Below, in pieces: positions 1-8,206 of a stretch of 32,819 nucleotides of DNA (within the stretch, counting starts at the first letter, position 1; each line of letters starts with the position of its first letter). The stretch spans positions 1 through 32,819 of the forward strand of contig JAUXOM010000053.1 of assembly GCA_030682175.1 (NCBI GenBank), in the 5' to 3' direction. The position numbers and the translations under genes were made by a program. The notes below the pieces were generated by a model. That model worked only from the letters and a program-made list of their open reading frames with translations, did not search any database and was not told the origin of the DNA. Source of the stretch: Rhodocyclaceae bacterium (GTDB lineage Bacteria > Pseudomonadota > Gammaproteobacteria > Burkholderiales > Rhodocyclaceae).

Positions 1-4
1 GGTA

Positions 5-25
5 GTGTGCCGACTTATGTGCAAA
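5..25. repeat. Left terminal inverted repeat of the IS256 element
   Basis: It reads GTGTGC, eight variable bases, GTGCAAA, and pairs with 1391-1411 in reverse complement over 13 of the 13 conserved positions. The exact outer boundary is uncertain because the window starts only four bases upstream. Confidence 0.7.
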
Positions 26-110
26 AGCGTCTGCAGTAGGAAGCAGGCGGGTGGTCATGGTAAGAGGTTGATTGTCGAGATCGACCTTAACCCCCTTGGG
101 AGGACAAACC

Positions 111-1304
111 ATGACCACGAGGAAGCGTAATACGAAGTTGAAGGCAGTGGAAGCGGTTGCGGGCGACCGTGACCTGATGAAAGCGCTGATGAAGGAAGCG
201 CTACAGGAAGTTTTGGAAGGCGAGATGACCGAATTTCTGGGGGCGGCACCGGGAGAACGGACGGAAGCCCGAGGTGGCTACCGTTCCGGTTACTACGGCC
301 GCAACCTCGTCACCCGCATCGGCAAGCTTGAACTGCGTGTGCCACGCGACAGAAGCGGCGAATTTTCAACCGCCCTGTTCGAGCGCTACGCCAGGAGCGA
401 GAAGGCGCTGGTTGCTGCGCTCGCCGAGATGTACGTCCAGGGCGTCTCCACGCGCAAGGTCAAGGCCATCACCGAGGAACTCTGCGGTCATAGCTTCTCG
501 GCCAGTGCCATCAGCGCCATCAACAAGAGTCTGGACGAATCCCTGGCGCGGTTTGCCAAGCGGCAACTGGACGAGACCTACCCCTACCTGATCCTCGACG
601 CCCGCTACGAGCGCGTACGCGACGGCGGCGTCATCACCCATCAGGCGGTCCTTGTCGCCATCGGCATCAACTGGGAAGGCAAGCGCCAGATCCTGGCCGT
701 CGAAATGGCCAACCGGGAGAGCCAGAGCAGCTGGAAGGACTTTCTGCTGCGCCTGAAGGAACGCGGCCTCTCAGGGGTCGAGTTCGTCGTCTCCGACGAC
801 CATGCCGGCCTCAAAAAAGCGATCTTCGAAGTGCTGACCGAAGCCGCCTGGCAGCGCTGCTATGTCCATTTCCTCAGGAACGCCCTGGACTACCTGCCTC
901 GGCGTGCCGACGACGACTGCCTGCAGGAACTGCGCTGGATCTACGACCGGCGGGACATCCAGGAAGCTCAGCGCGACTTGGTAGCCTGGGTCGCCAAATG
1001 GCAGGGCAAGTACCCGAAGCTGGTCGATTGGGTCGAATCGAACATCGTCGAGACGCTGACCTTCTACCGGCTGCCACGGGCGCACCACAAGCACCTCAAA
1101 TCGACCAACATGCTGGAGCGACTGAACGAGGAGATCAAGCGTCGGACGCTGGTGGTCCGAATCTTCCCGAATACCGAATCCTGCCTGCGGCTGGTCCGTG
1201 CCCTGTGCGTCGAGACCCACGAGACGTGGCTGGAGGACAACCGCTACTTGAACATGATGCTCCTGGCGGAGCAGAAAAAGGAGTTGCTGAGACTGGCGGC
1301 ATGA
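111..1304 (+). CDS. IS256-family (Mutator-type) transposase
   Basis: This is a DDE transposase of 397 residues, the usual length for IS256 family enzymes, and it cuts and joins the element ends. The DDE triad fits D163 (LILDARYERV), D229 (VVSDDHAGL) and E336 (NMLERLNEEIKRR). The family C/H signature is at WQRCYVHFLRNALDYLP, around residues 247-263. The start at 111 is chosen because a GGGAGG ribosome-binding site lies at 98-103, eight bases upstream; an upstream in-frame start at 72 has none. No frameshift or stop interrupts the frame. It lies wholly within the inverted repeats and has no passenger gene. Confidence 0.93.
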   Translation: MTTRKRNTKLKAVEAVAGDRDLMKALMKEALQEVLEGEMTEFLGAAPGERTEARGGYRSGYYGRNLVTRIGKLELRVPRDRSGEFSTALFERYARSEKALVAALAEMYVQGVSTRKVKAITEELCGHSFSASAISAINKSLDESLARFAKRQLDETYPYLILDARYERVRDGGVITHQAVLVAIGINWEGKRQILAVEMANRESQSSWKDFLLRLKERGLSGVEFVVSDDHAGLKKAIFEVLTEAAWQRCYVHFLRNALDYLPRRADDDCLQELRWIYDRRDIQEAQRDLVAWVAKWQGKYPKLVDWVESNIVETLTFYRLPRAHHKHLKSTNMLERLNEEIKRRTLVVRIFPNTESCLRLVRALCVETHETWLEDNRYLNMMLLAEQKKELLRLAA

Positions 1305-1390
1305 GCGGCCGCGCTGTCGGCGCCGCTCCGGGCTACGCCCTCCGCGTCACCAACAGCGCAAACAGGATCAACTACTTACCTGATCACCAA

Positions 1391-1411
1391 TTTGCACAAC
1401 TTGACGCACAC
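1391..1411. repeat. Right terminal inverted repeat of the IS256 element
   Basis: It is the reverse complement of the left repeat in its two conserved blocks (TTTGCAC at 1391-1397 and GCACAC at 1406-1411). It lies 86 bases after the transposase stop codon. Confidence 0.7.
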
Positions 1412-1439
1412 AACTCTCGTGACGGCATCCCGCTTCGCG

Positions 1440-1460
1440 GGACCGCCCTTCGGGCGTCCT
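1440..1460. repeat. Bulged TTC-loop hairpin repeat, copy 1
   Basis: The sequence starts GGACCGCCC, has a TTC loop and closes with GGGCGTCC. It forms a 4-bp stem, a single bulged C and a second 4-bp stem. It is nearly identical to 6163-6185, which has one extra A-T pair in the inner stem. A simpler CCCGC-TTC-GCGGG hairpin abuts it at 1429-1441. Confidence 0.55.
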
Positions 1461-1724
1461 TCGCCTTCGGCTTGTCACGCTTATGCCTGTCGGATTTACG
1501 TCACGGCGTTCCGTACAAGTTTCGGGCTTTGACGATAATTGCCGCCTCACCCCGCCGTGCCGCCTCATATCCGCTTCCGGTTCGTCAGGCCAGCGCTTTG
1601 CCTTCGGCTTCCTCCAGATTCCCAGTCGCCCAGAACACCCTTGCCGTTCGGCTAACTCTTCCCCTTGCCGGGCGAGTAGAGGACTTCCACCTCCAAGTGA
1701 GTGCGCCCTGCCGGGCGCACAACG

Positions 1725-1746
1725 AAAAAAACCGCCCGGAGGCGGT
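1725..1746 (-). terminator. Rho-independent terminator of tRNA-Val
   Basis: On the minus strand, ACCGCC/GGCGGT arms of 6 bp with a 4-base loop (1731-1746) are followed by a run of seven T residues (plus-strand A run 1725-1731). It lies about 38 bases past the 3' CCA of the tRNA, where a monocistronic tRNA terminator is expected. Confidence 0.75.
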
Positions 1747-1784
1747 CTCATCGACGGCAGAATGCTGGCTTCTACCAAGGTGTT

Positions 1785-1861
1785 TGGTAGGCGCGATTGG
1801 ACTCGAACCAACGACCCCCACCATGTCAAGGTGGTGCTCTAACCAGCTGAGCTACGCGCCT
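1785..1861 (-). tRNA. tRNA-Val (anticodon GAC)
   Basis: The minus strand folds as a cloverleaf. The 7-bp acceptor stem is AGGCGCG with CGCGCCT, the D arm is GCTC/GAGC, the anticodon stem is CCACC/GGTGG around loop TTGACAT, and the T arm is GTTGG/CCAAT around TTCGAGT. The anticodon GAC reads valine codons GUC and GUU. The discriminator base is A and the CCA end is encoded. The total length is 77 nt including CCA. Confidence 0.97.
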
Positions 1862-1878
1862 GCAAATTGAAGCGGCGC

Positions 1879-1906
1879 ATTCTACCCGAAACTTGCGCCG
1901 CGTCTA
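1879..1906 (-). promoter_or_regulatory. Putative promoter of tRNA-Val
   Basis: On the minus strand a TAGAAT -10 box (1879-1884) lies 16 bases downstream of a weak -35, TAGACG (1901-1906). The mature tRNA begins 17 bases after the -10. A GC-rich discriminator (GCGCCGC) follows the -10, as in stringently controlled stable-RNA promoters. This is inferred from consensus only. Confidence 0.5.
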
Positions 1907-1945
1907 CGCCGGGATGCAGTTTTTGTTCTCGCCTGCCAAGGATGT

Positions 1946-3838
1946 CTACGTCTGCAAAGCGGCCCTGACTTGCTCCAGCGTCGAAGGATCGTCCAGCGTG
2001 GTCAGGTCGCCCGGATCGCGGCCTTCGGCGAGCGCCTGGATCGAACGGCGCAACATTTTGCCGGAGCGGGTTTTGGGAAGACCGGTGACGAAATGCACAT
2101 GCTTGGGTCGGCCGATGGCACCAAGCAGACCATCGACAGTCTTCTTGACCTCGGCTTCCAGGGCGGCGCGCAGTTCGGGCGTGGCGGTCCGCGCCGGGTC
2201 CTTGACGACGGCGAAGGCCATCGGTTCCTGGCCTTTCAGTTGGTCGCTGACGCCCACCACGGCGACCTCGGCGATTGCCGGGTGCGCCTGAATGGCTTCT
2301 TCTATTTCGCGCGTGCCGAGACGATGACCGGCCACGTTGATGACGTCGTCGGTGCGCCCGAGGATGTAGTGGTAACCCTCCTCGTCATGAATGCCCCAGT
2401 CGAAGGAAGAATAGACCAGCGGCTCCTTGAACAGGCTGAAATAGGTGCTGACGAAACGCTCGTCCTGCCCCCACACGGTCGACAGGCAACCCGGCGGCAG
2501 GGGCGGCACGACGCCGACAATGCCCTTCTCGTTGGGGGCGCACTCGGTGCCGTCCTCGCGGAAGATTTTGAGGTTGAAACCATAGACCGGAAAGGCCGGC
2601 GTACCGAACTTGATCTTGGTGTCCTCGACACCGCGCACGGTAGACAGCATCGGCCAACCGGTTTCGGTTTGCCAGTAGTTGTCGATCACCGGCAGGTTGA
2701 GGGCATTCGCGATCCATTCATGGGTCGGCTGGTCGAGCGGCTCGCCGGCGAGGAACAGGTGCTTGAGCGAGGAGAGGTCGTATTTCTTGAGGAAGGCCGG
2801 ATCCTGTTTCTTGAGCACGCGCACGGCGGTGGGTGCCGAGAACATCACATTGACCTGGTATTTTTCGACGATGCTCCACCAGATGCCGGCATCGGGCCGC
2901 AGCGGGGTGCCTTCATACATGATGGTGGCCATGCCGGCGATCAGCGGGCCGTAGACGATGTAGCTGTGCCCCACCACCCAGCCGATGTCCGAGGTGGAGA
3001 ACATCGTCTCGCCGGCAAAGCCGGTGAAGATGTGCCGCATCGAAGACGCCAGCGCCACACAGTAGCCACCGGTGTCGCGCTGGACGCCCTTGGGCTTGCC
3101 GGTGGTGCCTGAGGTGTAGAGGATGTAGGACGGCTCGGAGGATTCCAGCCACTCGCAAGGAACCTCGGCGTTCATGTGCTGCGCGCGCAGGGTGGCGTAA
3201 TCGACGTCGCGTCCCGCGACCTTGCTGAAAGCCGGGTCGATGCCACGGTCGATCATCAGCACTTTCTCGGGCTTGGCCTTGGCGAGCTTGATCGCCTCGT
3301 CCAATAAGTGCTTATACGGTACGGCTTTGCCGCCGCGCATGCCGGCATCGGAGGAGACCACCAACTTCGGCTGGGCGTCGTCGATGCGGGTGGCCAGCGA
3401 ACCGGAGGCGAAGCCGCCGAATACCACCGAATGAATCGCGCCGATGCGCGCACAGGCCAGCATGGCGAAGGCGGCTTCGGCGATCATCGGCATGTAGATC
3501 AGCACGCGGTCGCCTTTTTTCACGCCGAGCGACTGCATGATCGCGGCCATGCGCATCACTTCAGCCTTGAGTTCGGCAAAGCTGTAGATTTTTTCTTCGT
3601 TCGTTTCTGTCGAGATATAGATCAGCGCGCGGTCGTTCGGGCGCGTCGCGGCGTGACGGTCGACGGCGTTGTGGCACAGGTTGGTGCGGCCACCTGAATA
3701 CCATTTGACGAAGGGCGGACGCGAATAGTCGCAGATGGTCTGAGGCATGGTCTGCCAATCGACGAGTTGCGCCTGCTCCGCCCAGAACGCATCGGGCTGC
3801 TCAATCGAACGGCGGTAGAAATCGCGGTATTTCGTCAT
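1946..3838 (-). CDS. prpE: Propionate--CoA ligase (propionyl-CoA synthetase)
   Basis: This acyl-adenylate-forming enzyme makes propionyl-CoA from propionate, ATP and CoA, and in some bacteria also activates acrylate. It is assigned to PrpE rather than acetyl-CoA synthetase because of the PrpE signatures RTNLCHNAVDR, GKPKGVQRDTGGY (about 247-259) and DPGDLTTLDDP, and because its 630 residues match the roughly 628 of enterobacterial PrpE. The adenylation P-loop is YTSGTTGKPKG (241-251). The catalytic C-terminal lysine is K594 in PKTRSGKMLRR. Of two nearby ATGs, the one at 3838 is chosen because AAGGA is 8 bases upstream; the one at 3844 is too close. acuI lies 99 bases upstream on the same strand, with a short CCAAGA/TCTTGG hairpin (3874-3888) in the gap. 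Confidence 0.93.
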   Translation of the reverse strand: MTKYRDFYRRSIEQPDAFWAEQAQLVDWQTMPQTICDYSRPPFVKWYSGGRTNLCHNAVDRHAATRPNDRALIYISTETNEEKIYSFAELKAEVMRMAAIMQSLGVKKGDRVLIYMPMIAEAAFAMLACARIGAIHSVVFGGFASGSLATRIDDAQPKLVVSSDAGMRGGKAVPYKHLLDEAIKLAKAKPEKVLMIDRGIDPAFSKVAGRDVDYATLRAQHMNAEVPCEWLESSEPSYILYTSGTTGKPKGVQRDTGGYCVALASSMRHIFTGFAGETMFSTSDIGWVVGHSYIVYGPLIAGMATIMYEGTPLRPDAGIWWSIVEKYQVNVMFSAPTAVRVLKKQDPAFLKKYDLSSLKHLFLAGEPLDQPTHEWIANALNLPVIDNYWQTETGWPMLSTVRGVEDTKIKFGTPAFPVYGFNLKIFREDGTECAPNEKGIVGVVPPLPPGCLSTVWGQDERFVSTYFSLFKEPLVYSSFDWGIHDEEGYHYILGRTDDVINVAGHRLGTREIEEAIQAHPAIAEVAVVGVSDQLKGQEPMAFAVVKDPARTATPELRAALEAEVKKTVDGLLGAIGRPKHVHFVTGLPKTRSGKMLRRSIQALAEGRDPGDLTTLDDPSTLEQVRAALQT

Positions 3839-3937
3839 GCTCATTTTCCTTTCAAGAAACTCGCCGGGCCGTCCCAAGAGTGTCTTGGCACCTTGAGGGG
3901 AGAACCAGGCGCAGCGAGGTTTGCGGGGTGGGCTTGA

Positions 3938-4927
3938 TTACGGCTGGATACGGACGACAACGCGCCCCTTGACGCGCGCCTGCAGAAAATCCTCGAACAC
4001 GCCCGGCAACTCGCGGAGCGCGATCTCGCGTGCTTGCGCGATCACCTGGTCGGGCTTGAGGTCGCTGCCGAGACGCCGCCAGACCGCGGCGCGCACCGGC
4101 ATCCTGCAATTGACCGAATCGATGCCGAGCAGCGAAACGCCGCGCAGGATGAAAGGGGCCACCGTGGTCTTGTATTCCATGCTCGCCGCGAGGCCAATGC
4201 TCGCCAGCGTGCCGTCGATCTGCATGGTGCTGGTCATCCACGACAGCACATCGCCGCCCAGGTTGTCGACCGCCCCGGCCCACTGCGCCTTGTCGAGCGC
4301 CTTGATCCTGCCCAGATCGAGACTGGCGCGCAACACCACGGCACTGGCGCCCAGCTGTTTGAGGTAGTCGCTGGCGTCAGCCTTGCCGGTCAGGGCATGC
4401 ACCTGATAACCGCGCTTGGCGAGAATCTCGACCGCGATGCTGCCGACGCCGCCGGTTGCGCCGGAAACCACCACCGGACCATTCTCGGGCTTGAGTCCAT
4501 CATGCTCCATGCGCACAACTGCCAGACCGGCCGTGAAGCCTGCCGTGCCGATCGCCATGGCATCGCGCAGGCTCAGGCCAGGCGGCAGCTTGATGGTCCA
4601 GGCGGCCGGCACGCGTGCGGTTTCGGCAAAGCCCCCGTGATGCGCGACGCCGATGTCGTAACTGGTCGCCAGCACCTGGTCGCCGGGCGCAAACGCCGGA
4701 TCGGCGCTCTTGAGCACCGTGCCGGCCAGATCAACACCACCCACGCAGGGAAAACGCCGGATGATGCGGCCGGCTCCCGTGGCGGCGAGGGCATCCTTGT
4801 AATTCACTCCCGAATAGGCCACCGCAATCGTCAGTTCGCCGGGATCGAGTTGATCTTCCGACATATCGACGAAACCGGCGGAAATCTTGCCTTCGTCCTG
4901 CTGAATCAGGTAAGCATTGAAAGCCAT
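3938..4927 (-). CDS. acuI: Acryloyl-CoA reductase (AcuI/YhdH family)
   Basis: This zinc-independent medium-chain dehydrogenase/reductase reduces acryloyl-CoA to propionyl-CoA with NADPH. Its 329 residues are the family length. The family signatures are YSGVNYKDALAATG (38-51), FPCVGGVDLAGTV (59-71) and the dinucleotide-binding SGATGGVGS (155-163). The C-terminal segment ending FLQARVKGRVVVRI is also typical. A strong GAGGAGA ribosome-binding site sits 5 bases before the ATG. It is upstream of prpE on the same strand, so the two are probably co-transcribed and share acryloyl/propionyl-CoA metabolism. YhdH and AcuI are names for the same orthologous group; substrate use here is inferred from homology and neighbour. 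Confidence 0.88.
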   Translation of the reverse strand: MAFNAYLIQQDEGKISAGFVDMSEDQLDPGELTIAVAYSGVNYKDALAATGAGRIIRRFPCVGGVDLAGTVLKSADPAFAPGDQVLATSYDIGVAHHGGFAETARVPAAWTIKLPPGLSLRDAMAIGTAGFTAGLAVVRMEHDGLKPENGPVVVSGATGGVGSIAVEILAKRGYQVHALTGKADASDYLKQLGASAVVLRASLDLGRIKALDKAQWAGAVDNLGGDVLSWMTSTMQIDGTLASIGLAASMEYKTTVAPFILRGVSLLGIDSVNCRMPVRAAVWRRLGSDLKPDQVIAQAREIALRELPGVFEDFLQARVKGRVVVRIQP

Positions 4928-5024
4928 CAGTGTCTCCTCGCGAAATACCCTCTATTTTCAGTTGATTATAACCAAGGGAATTACACCGACCTTACATCTG
5001 AATGACCGGATGCAATTTTGTTAT

Positions 5025-5039
5025 TGAGAATCATTCTTA
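5025..5039 (+). promoter_or_regulatory. Putative Fur box upstream of fbpA
   Basis: TGAGAATCATTCTTA fits the 7-1-7 Fur consensus TGATAATNATTATCA at about 11 of 14 defined positions. The adjacent bases (TTGTTATTGAGAATCA) strengthen the match. It lies 60 bases before the start of a ferric iron binding protein gene, a classic Fur target. Expression would then be repressed when iron is plentiful. Confidence 0.75.
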
Positions 5040-5098
5040 TTCTGATAATATGCGGGCATCTCAGCCCTTACTCACCTACCCGCCAATCGGAGCATTCA

Positions 5099-6112
5099 AT
5101 GAAACTCACTGCAACTGTCCTGGTGCTGGCCGCCCTGATCAGCCCCGCTCTCCACGCCGCAGACAAGGAACTCAACCTTTATTCGGCCCGCCACTATCAG
5201 ACCGACGAAGCGCTTTACGCCAACTTCACCAAGCAGACCGGCATCAAGATCAATCGCATCGAGGCAAAGGAAGACGAACTGCTGGAGCGCATCAGGAACG
5301 AGGGCATCCACAGTCCGGCCGATGTGTTCATCACGGTCGACGCCGCGCGCCTCGCCAAGGCGGACGAACTGGGTTTGTTCGCGCCGGTCAAATCGAAAGT
5401 GCTCGAAACGCGCATCCCGGCCCATCTGCGCACCGAAGAATGGTTCGCCTTTTCGACACGGGCACGCACACTGATCTACAACAAGAGCACCGTGAAGCCG
5501 GAAGACCTGCGTAACTACGAGGATCTGGCCAGTCCGAAATTCAAGGACCAGGTGTGCAGCCGCTCGGGTTCGCATCCCTACAATCTTTCACTTCTTTCCT
5601 CGCTGATCGCGCACCTTGGCGAACAGAAAGCCGAAGCCTGGGCCAGGGGCGTATTCGCCAACTTCGCGCGGCCGGCAAAGGGCGGCGATACCGACCAGAT
5701 CAAGGCGGTGGCGGCCGGCGAATGCGGCGTGGCGATTTCCAACACCTACTATCTGGTGCGCCTGATGCGCTCGACCAAGCCGGAAGATCGCGCCATCGTG
5801 GACAAGGTCGGCATCATCTGGCCGAACCAGCAATCACAGGGCGTGCACATCAACATCTCCGGCGGCGGCATGTTGAAGAACGCGCCAAACAAGCAAGCCG
5901 CGGTGAAATTCCTTGAGTATCTCGCCTCGGACGAAGCGCAGATCTATTTCGCCGACGGCAACAACGAAACGCCCGTCGTGCCGACCGTGAAAACCAACAA
6001 TGCGGCGCTCAATGCGCTGGGCAAGTACAAGGCCGATACGTTGCCGATCGGCATACTGGCGAAAAACGCCAGCCTAGCCCAGAAGATTTACGACAGAGTC
6101 GGCTGGCGATAG
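5099..6112 (+). CDS. fbpA: Iron(III) ABC transporter, periplasmic binding protein
   Basis: This periplasmic protein captures ferric iron and hands it to the FbpB-FbpC importer. Residues 1-20 form a signal peptide with an AHA-like cleavage site (SPALHA, then ADKELNLYS). The mature part has the FbpA/FutA fold signatures: YSARHYQTDEALY (28-40), with a tyrosine after RH, and the paired tyrosines Y217-Y218 in ISNTYYLVRLM that bind iron in this family. Its 337 residues are the normal length. The ATG at 5099 is chosen because the signal peptide begins there. A Fur box precedes it. It converges with the permease gene fbpB, and the ATPase gene is beyond, so the transporter is not a single operon. Confidence 0.9.
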   Translation: MKLTATVLVLAALISPALHAADKELNLYSARHYQTDEALYANFTKQTGIKINRIEAKEDELLERIRNEGIHSPADVFITVDAARLAKADELGLFAPVKSKVLETRIPAHLRTEEWFAFSTRARTLIYNKSTVKPEDLRNYEDLASPKFKDQVCSRSGSHPYNLSLLSSLIAHLGEQKAEAWARGVFANFARPAKGGDTDQIKAVAAGECGVAISNTYYLVRLMRSTKPEDRAIVDKVGIIWPNQQSQGVHINISGGGMLKNAPNKQAAVKFLEYLASDEAQIYFADGNNETPVVPTVKTNNAALNALGKYKADTLPIGILAKNASLAQKIYDRVGWR

Positions 6113-6162
6113 GGTGGCCCGCCCCCCTTTGTTCGGCTGCGCCGAATCCCTCGCTGCGCTCA

Positions 6163-6185
6163 GGACCGCCACTTCGTGGCGTCCT
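6163..6185. repeat. Bulged TTC-loop hairpin repeat, copy 2
   Basis: It reads GGACCGCCAC, a TTC loop, then GTGGCGTCC. It is the same element as 1440-1460, with one additional A-T pair in the inner stem inserted on both sides of the loop. The outer GGAC/GTCC stem and the bulged C are identical in both copies. Confidence 0.55.
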
Positions 6186-6322
6186 GCGGCCTGCGGCCTG
6201 GTGCCCCCCTCTCGGGGTGGCTTTGGTTTTTGCCTCCGGCCGCCGCTACGCGACTTAACGCCGTCGTTGCCGGCATTAGCCTTCGCCGCAACTGCGCGAC
6301 TACGTCGCTTGTTGTCGCTGAC

Positions 6323-6484
6323 GCTCGTCTGTCACGGGGCGCTCTTTCCGGCACTGGTGCGGTTTGCGGCTGCGCCGCGTGCCGCGTTTGCGGCGGGCGT
6401 AGGCGGGGTTTCGCGGAGCATTGCTCCGCGCCGCCGAAGCGGGCCGGCTGTGCAAAGCCGGCCCCGGATCGGCCCGGCGCAAAC
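6323..6484. repeat. Dispersed intergenic repeat, copy A
   Basis: This segment aligns with 18667-18849. It shares GTCTGTCAC/GTTTGTCAC, GGGCGCT, TGCGGCTG and GCCGCGTTTGC in the same order, and a closing block GGATyGGCCCGGCGCAAAC (6466-6484) that matches at 18 of 19 positions. The middle differs and carries its own hairpins. Confidence 0.55.
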
Positions 6485-6506
6485 GCTATGATGTTCTTGG
6501 ACGGCG

Positions 6507-8162
6507 TCAGCAAGCCGACGACGCACCGCGCCCGGCGGCAATCTGGCGCGCCAGCAGAAACACCGGCACAAGCCCCACGGCGACAATCGCCAGCGCCGCC
6601 GTGGAGGCTTCCGCCAGCCGCTCGTCCGATGCGAGCGTGAAGGTCTGCGTCGCCAGCGTATCGAAGTTGAAGGGTCGCATCACCAGCGTGGCGGGCAGTT
6701 CCTTCATCACATCGACGAACACCAGCAGGCCGGCCGAAAACAGGCTGCCGCGCAGGAGCGGCAGATGCACGCGGCGCAGCGCTTCCCCCGGCGCGCAGCC
6801 GAGACTCTTGGCGGCCGCATCCATGCTCGGCGTCACGCGCAGCAGGCCGGATTCAACCGTGTGCAGGGCAATCGCCAGAAAGCGCGCGAGATACGCATAG
6901 ATCAGCGCCGCCACGCCGCCCGTCAGCAACAGCCCCGGACTCTGTCCGGACACATCGAGCCAGACCGCCGCCAGCCAGTGGTCGAGGCGGGTCACCGGAA
7001 TCAACACGCCGACCGCGATCACCGAACCGGGCACCGCATAGCCCAGCCCGACAACGCGGTTGGCCGCCCGCGCCAGTTGTGCGCCCCAACGTGAGCCCTG
7101 TTGTGCCTGCGCCAACCGCAGCCCATAAGCCAGCAACACCGCCAGCAGCACCGCCAACAGGGCGCTGATGCCCGCCACCAGCAGACTGTTTTTAGCCAGC
7201 ACGCCGTAACGCAAACCGAATTCGCTGTCCCCTCCCGCCAATGTCAGCCGCAGCAGCAACACGCCGGGCAGGAGAAAGCCCAGCAACAGCGGCAGCAGGC
7301 AAACCAGGCTGGCCAGCCAGGCGCGGGCGCCTGCCAGCGTCCGCCGTTCGCCGCGCCGTCGCCCGGTCTCGTGGAAGCGCGCCCGCCCACGGCTGATGCG
7401 TTCCAGCGCCATCAGGCACAGCACGAAGGTCAGCAGCGCCCCGGCCAGTTGCGCGGCCGCCACGCGGTCGCCCAGCGCGAACCAGGCACGGTAGATACCC
7501 GTTGTGAAGGTCGGCACAGAAAAATAGGCGACCGTGCCGTAATCGGCCAGGGTCTCCATCAACACCAGCGCCACGCCAGCCACCAGCGCCGGCCGCGCCA
7601 GCGGCAGGGACACGCGGAAAAACGCCTGCCAGGATGAAAGTCCCAGGCTCTTCGCCGCTTCGAACGTGCCCGATCCGCGTTCGAGAAAAGCCGTGCGCGC
7701 CAGCAGATAAACGTAGGGATAGAGCACGCAGATGAACATCAGGATCGCCCCGCCGAGGCTGCGAATCTCGGGAAACCAATAGTCGCCGCGCCGCCAGCCG
7801 AAGGTTTCGCGCAAGGCCGTCTGCACCGGTCCGACGAACTGCAACAGGTCGGTGTACACATAGGCCATGACATACGCCGGCATCGCCAGCGGCAACAGCA
7901 AGGCCCAGTCGAACACCCGGCGGCCGGGAAACTCGGTCATCGCGGTCAACCAGGCCGTTGCCACGCCCAGCACGGCAACGCCGAGACCCACGCCCAACGA
8001 GAGCAACAGCGAATTGAGGATGTATTCGGGCAGCACGGTCGCCGCCAGATGACTCCAGGTTGCGCTGGTATCGCCGGCGAACAGGTTGGCGCCGACGGAC
8101 AGCACCGGCAGCGCGACCAGCAGGCCGATCAGCGTCGTAAAAACAACCAGTGGAGAACGCAC
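6507..8162 (-). CDS. fbpB: Iron(III) ABC transporter, permease
   Basis: This is the inner-membrane channel of the ferric iron importer. Its 551 residues hold two fused homologous permease halves with about a dozen hydrophobic helices. Each half has an EAA-type cytoplasmic loop that docks the ATPase: AAKSLGLSSWQAFFRVSLPL in the first and AAKSLGCAPGEALRRVHLPL in the second. This two-domain form is typical of FbpB/SfuB. The start is a GTG at 8162 with no clear ribosome-binding site, and no better in-frame start is seen, so the first residues are uncertain. It is divergent from fbpC, with a Fur-like palindrome between them, and convergent with fbpA. Confidence 0.9.
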   Translation of the reverse strand: MRSPLVVFTTLIGLLVALPVLSVGANLFAGDTSATWSHLAATVLPEYILNSLLLSLGVGLGVAVLGVATAWLTAMTEFPGRRVFDWALLLPLAMPAYVMAYVYTDLLQFVGPVQTALRETFGWRRGDYWFPEIRSLGGAILMFICVLYPYVYLLARTAFLERGSGTFEAAKSLGLSSWQAFFRVSLPLARPALVAGVALVLMETLADYGTVAYFSVPTFTTGIYRAWFALGDRVAAAQLAGALLTFVLCLMALERISRGRARFHETGRRRGERRTLAGARAWLASLVCLLPLLLGFLLPGVLLLRLTLAGGDSEFGLRYGVLAKNSLLVAGISALLAVLLAVLLAYGLRLAQAQQGSRWGAQLARAANRVVGLGYAVPGSVIAVGVLIPVTRLDHWLAAVWLDVSGQSPGLLLTGGVAALIYAYLARFLAIALHTVESGLLRVTPSMDAAAKSLGCAPGEALRRVHLPLLRGSLFSAGLLVFVDVMKELPATLVMRPFNFDTLATQTFTLASDERLAEASTAALAIVAVGLVPVFLLARQIAAGRGASSAC

Positions 8163-8206
8163 AGGGGACAGGGAGGCGGGAGCAACGAAGACAGGGAGGA
8201 AGATTA

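Larger units (their letters stand above)
5..1411 (+). mobile_element. IS256-family insertion sequence
   Basis: One transposase gene is bounded by imperfect inverted repeats at 5-25 and 1391-1411. Their outer GTGTGC and inner GTGCAAA blocks match exactly and are separated by 8 divergent bases on each side. The element is about 1.4 kb, the normal size for IS256-type elements. Only four bases precede the left repeat, so the 8-9 bp target duplication usual for the family cannot be tested; the four visible bases do not match the expected part of the right flank. The transposase reads intact, so the copy may be active. Confidence 0.85.
1412..1784. other. Non-coding stretch with hairpins
   Basis: No credible gene is visible here. 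The open frames that cross it have no homology signal and run through the tRNA. It holds tandem TTC-loop hairpins at 1429-1441 and 1440-1460, a perfect 8-bp stem hairpin with a TGCC loop at 1701-1720, and the minus-strand terminator described separately. Confidence 0.6.
6113..6506. other. Convergent intergenic region full of hairpin repeats
   Basis: This 394-base gap lies between the 3' ends of fbpA and fbpB and holds no credible gene. It contains the bulged TTC-loop hairpin (6163-6185), a perfect 8-bp hairpin CGCGGAGC-ATT-GCTCCGCG (6412-6430) and a 9-bp hairpin with arms GGGCCGGCT/AGCCGGCCC (6441-6464). It ends in a block shared with 18831-18849. There is no T run, so it is not a canonical terminator, though the hairpins may stop or stabilise both transcripts. 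Confidence 0.6.

Noticed and set aside
1-1420. Target-site duplication of the IS256 element
   Set aside because: Only four bases of left flank are available and they do not match the corresponding bases of the right flank.
998-1870. Plus-strand frame spanning the IS end and the tRNA
   Set aside because: It overlaps the transposase in another frame and reads through the tRNA and terminator; no family resemblance.
1946-3838. Acetyl-CoA synthetase (acs) instead of prpE
   Set aside because: The KGVQRD motif, the RTNLCHNAVDR segment and the DPGDLTTLDDP tail are PrpE features; AcsA proteins have a different sequence after KGV.
6441-6464. Rho-independent terminator for fbpA or fbpB
   Set aside because: The 9-bp hairpin has no T run on either strand, so it is treated as part of a repeat.
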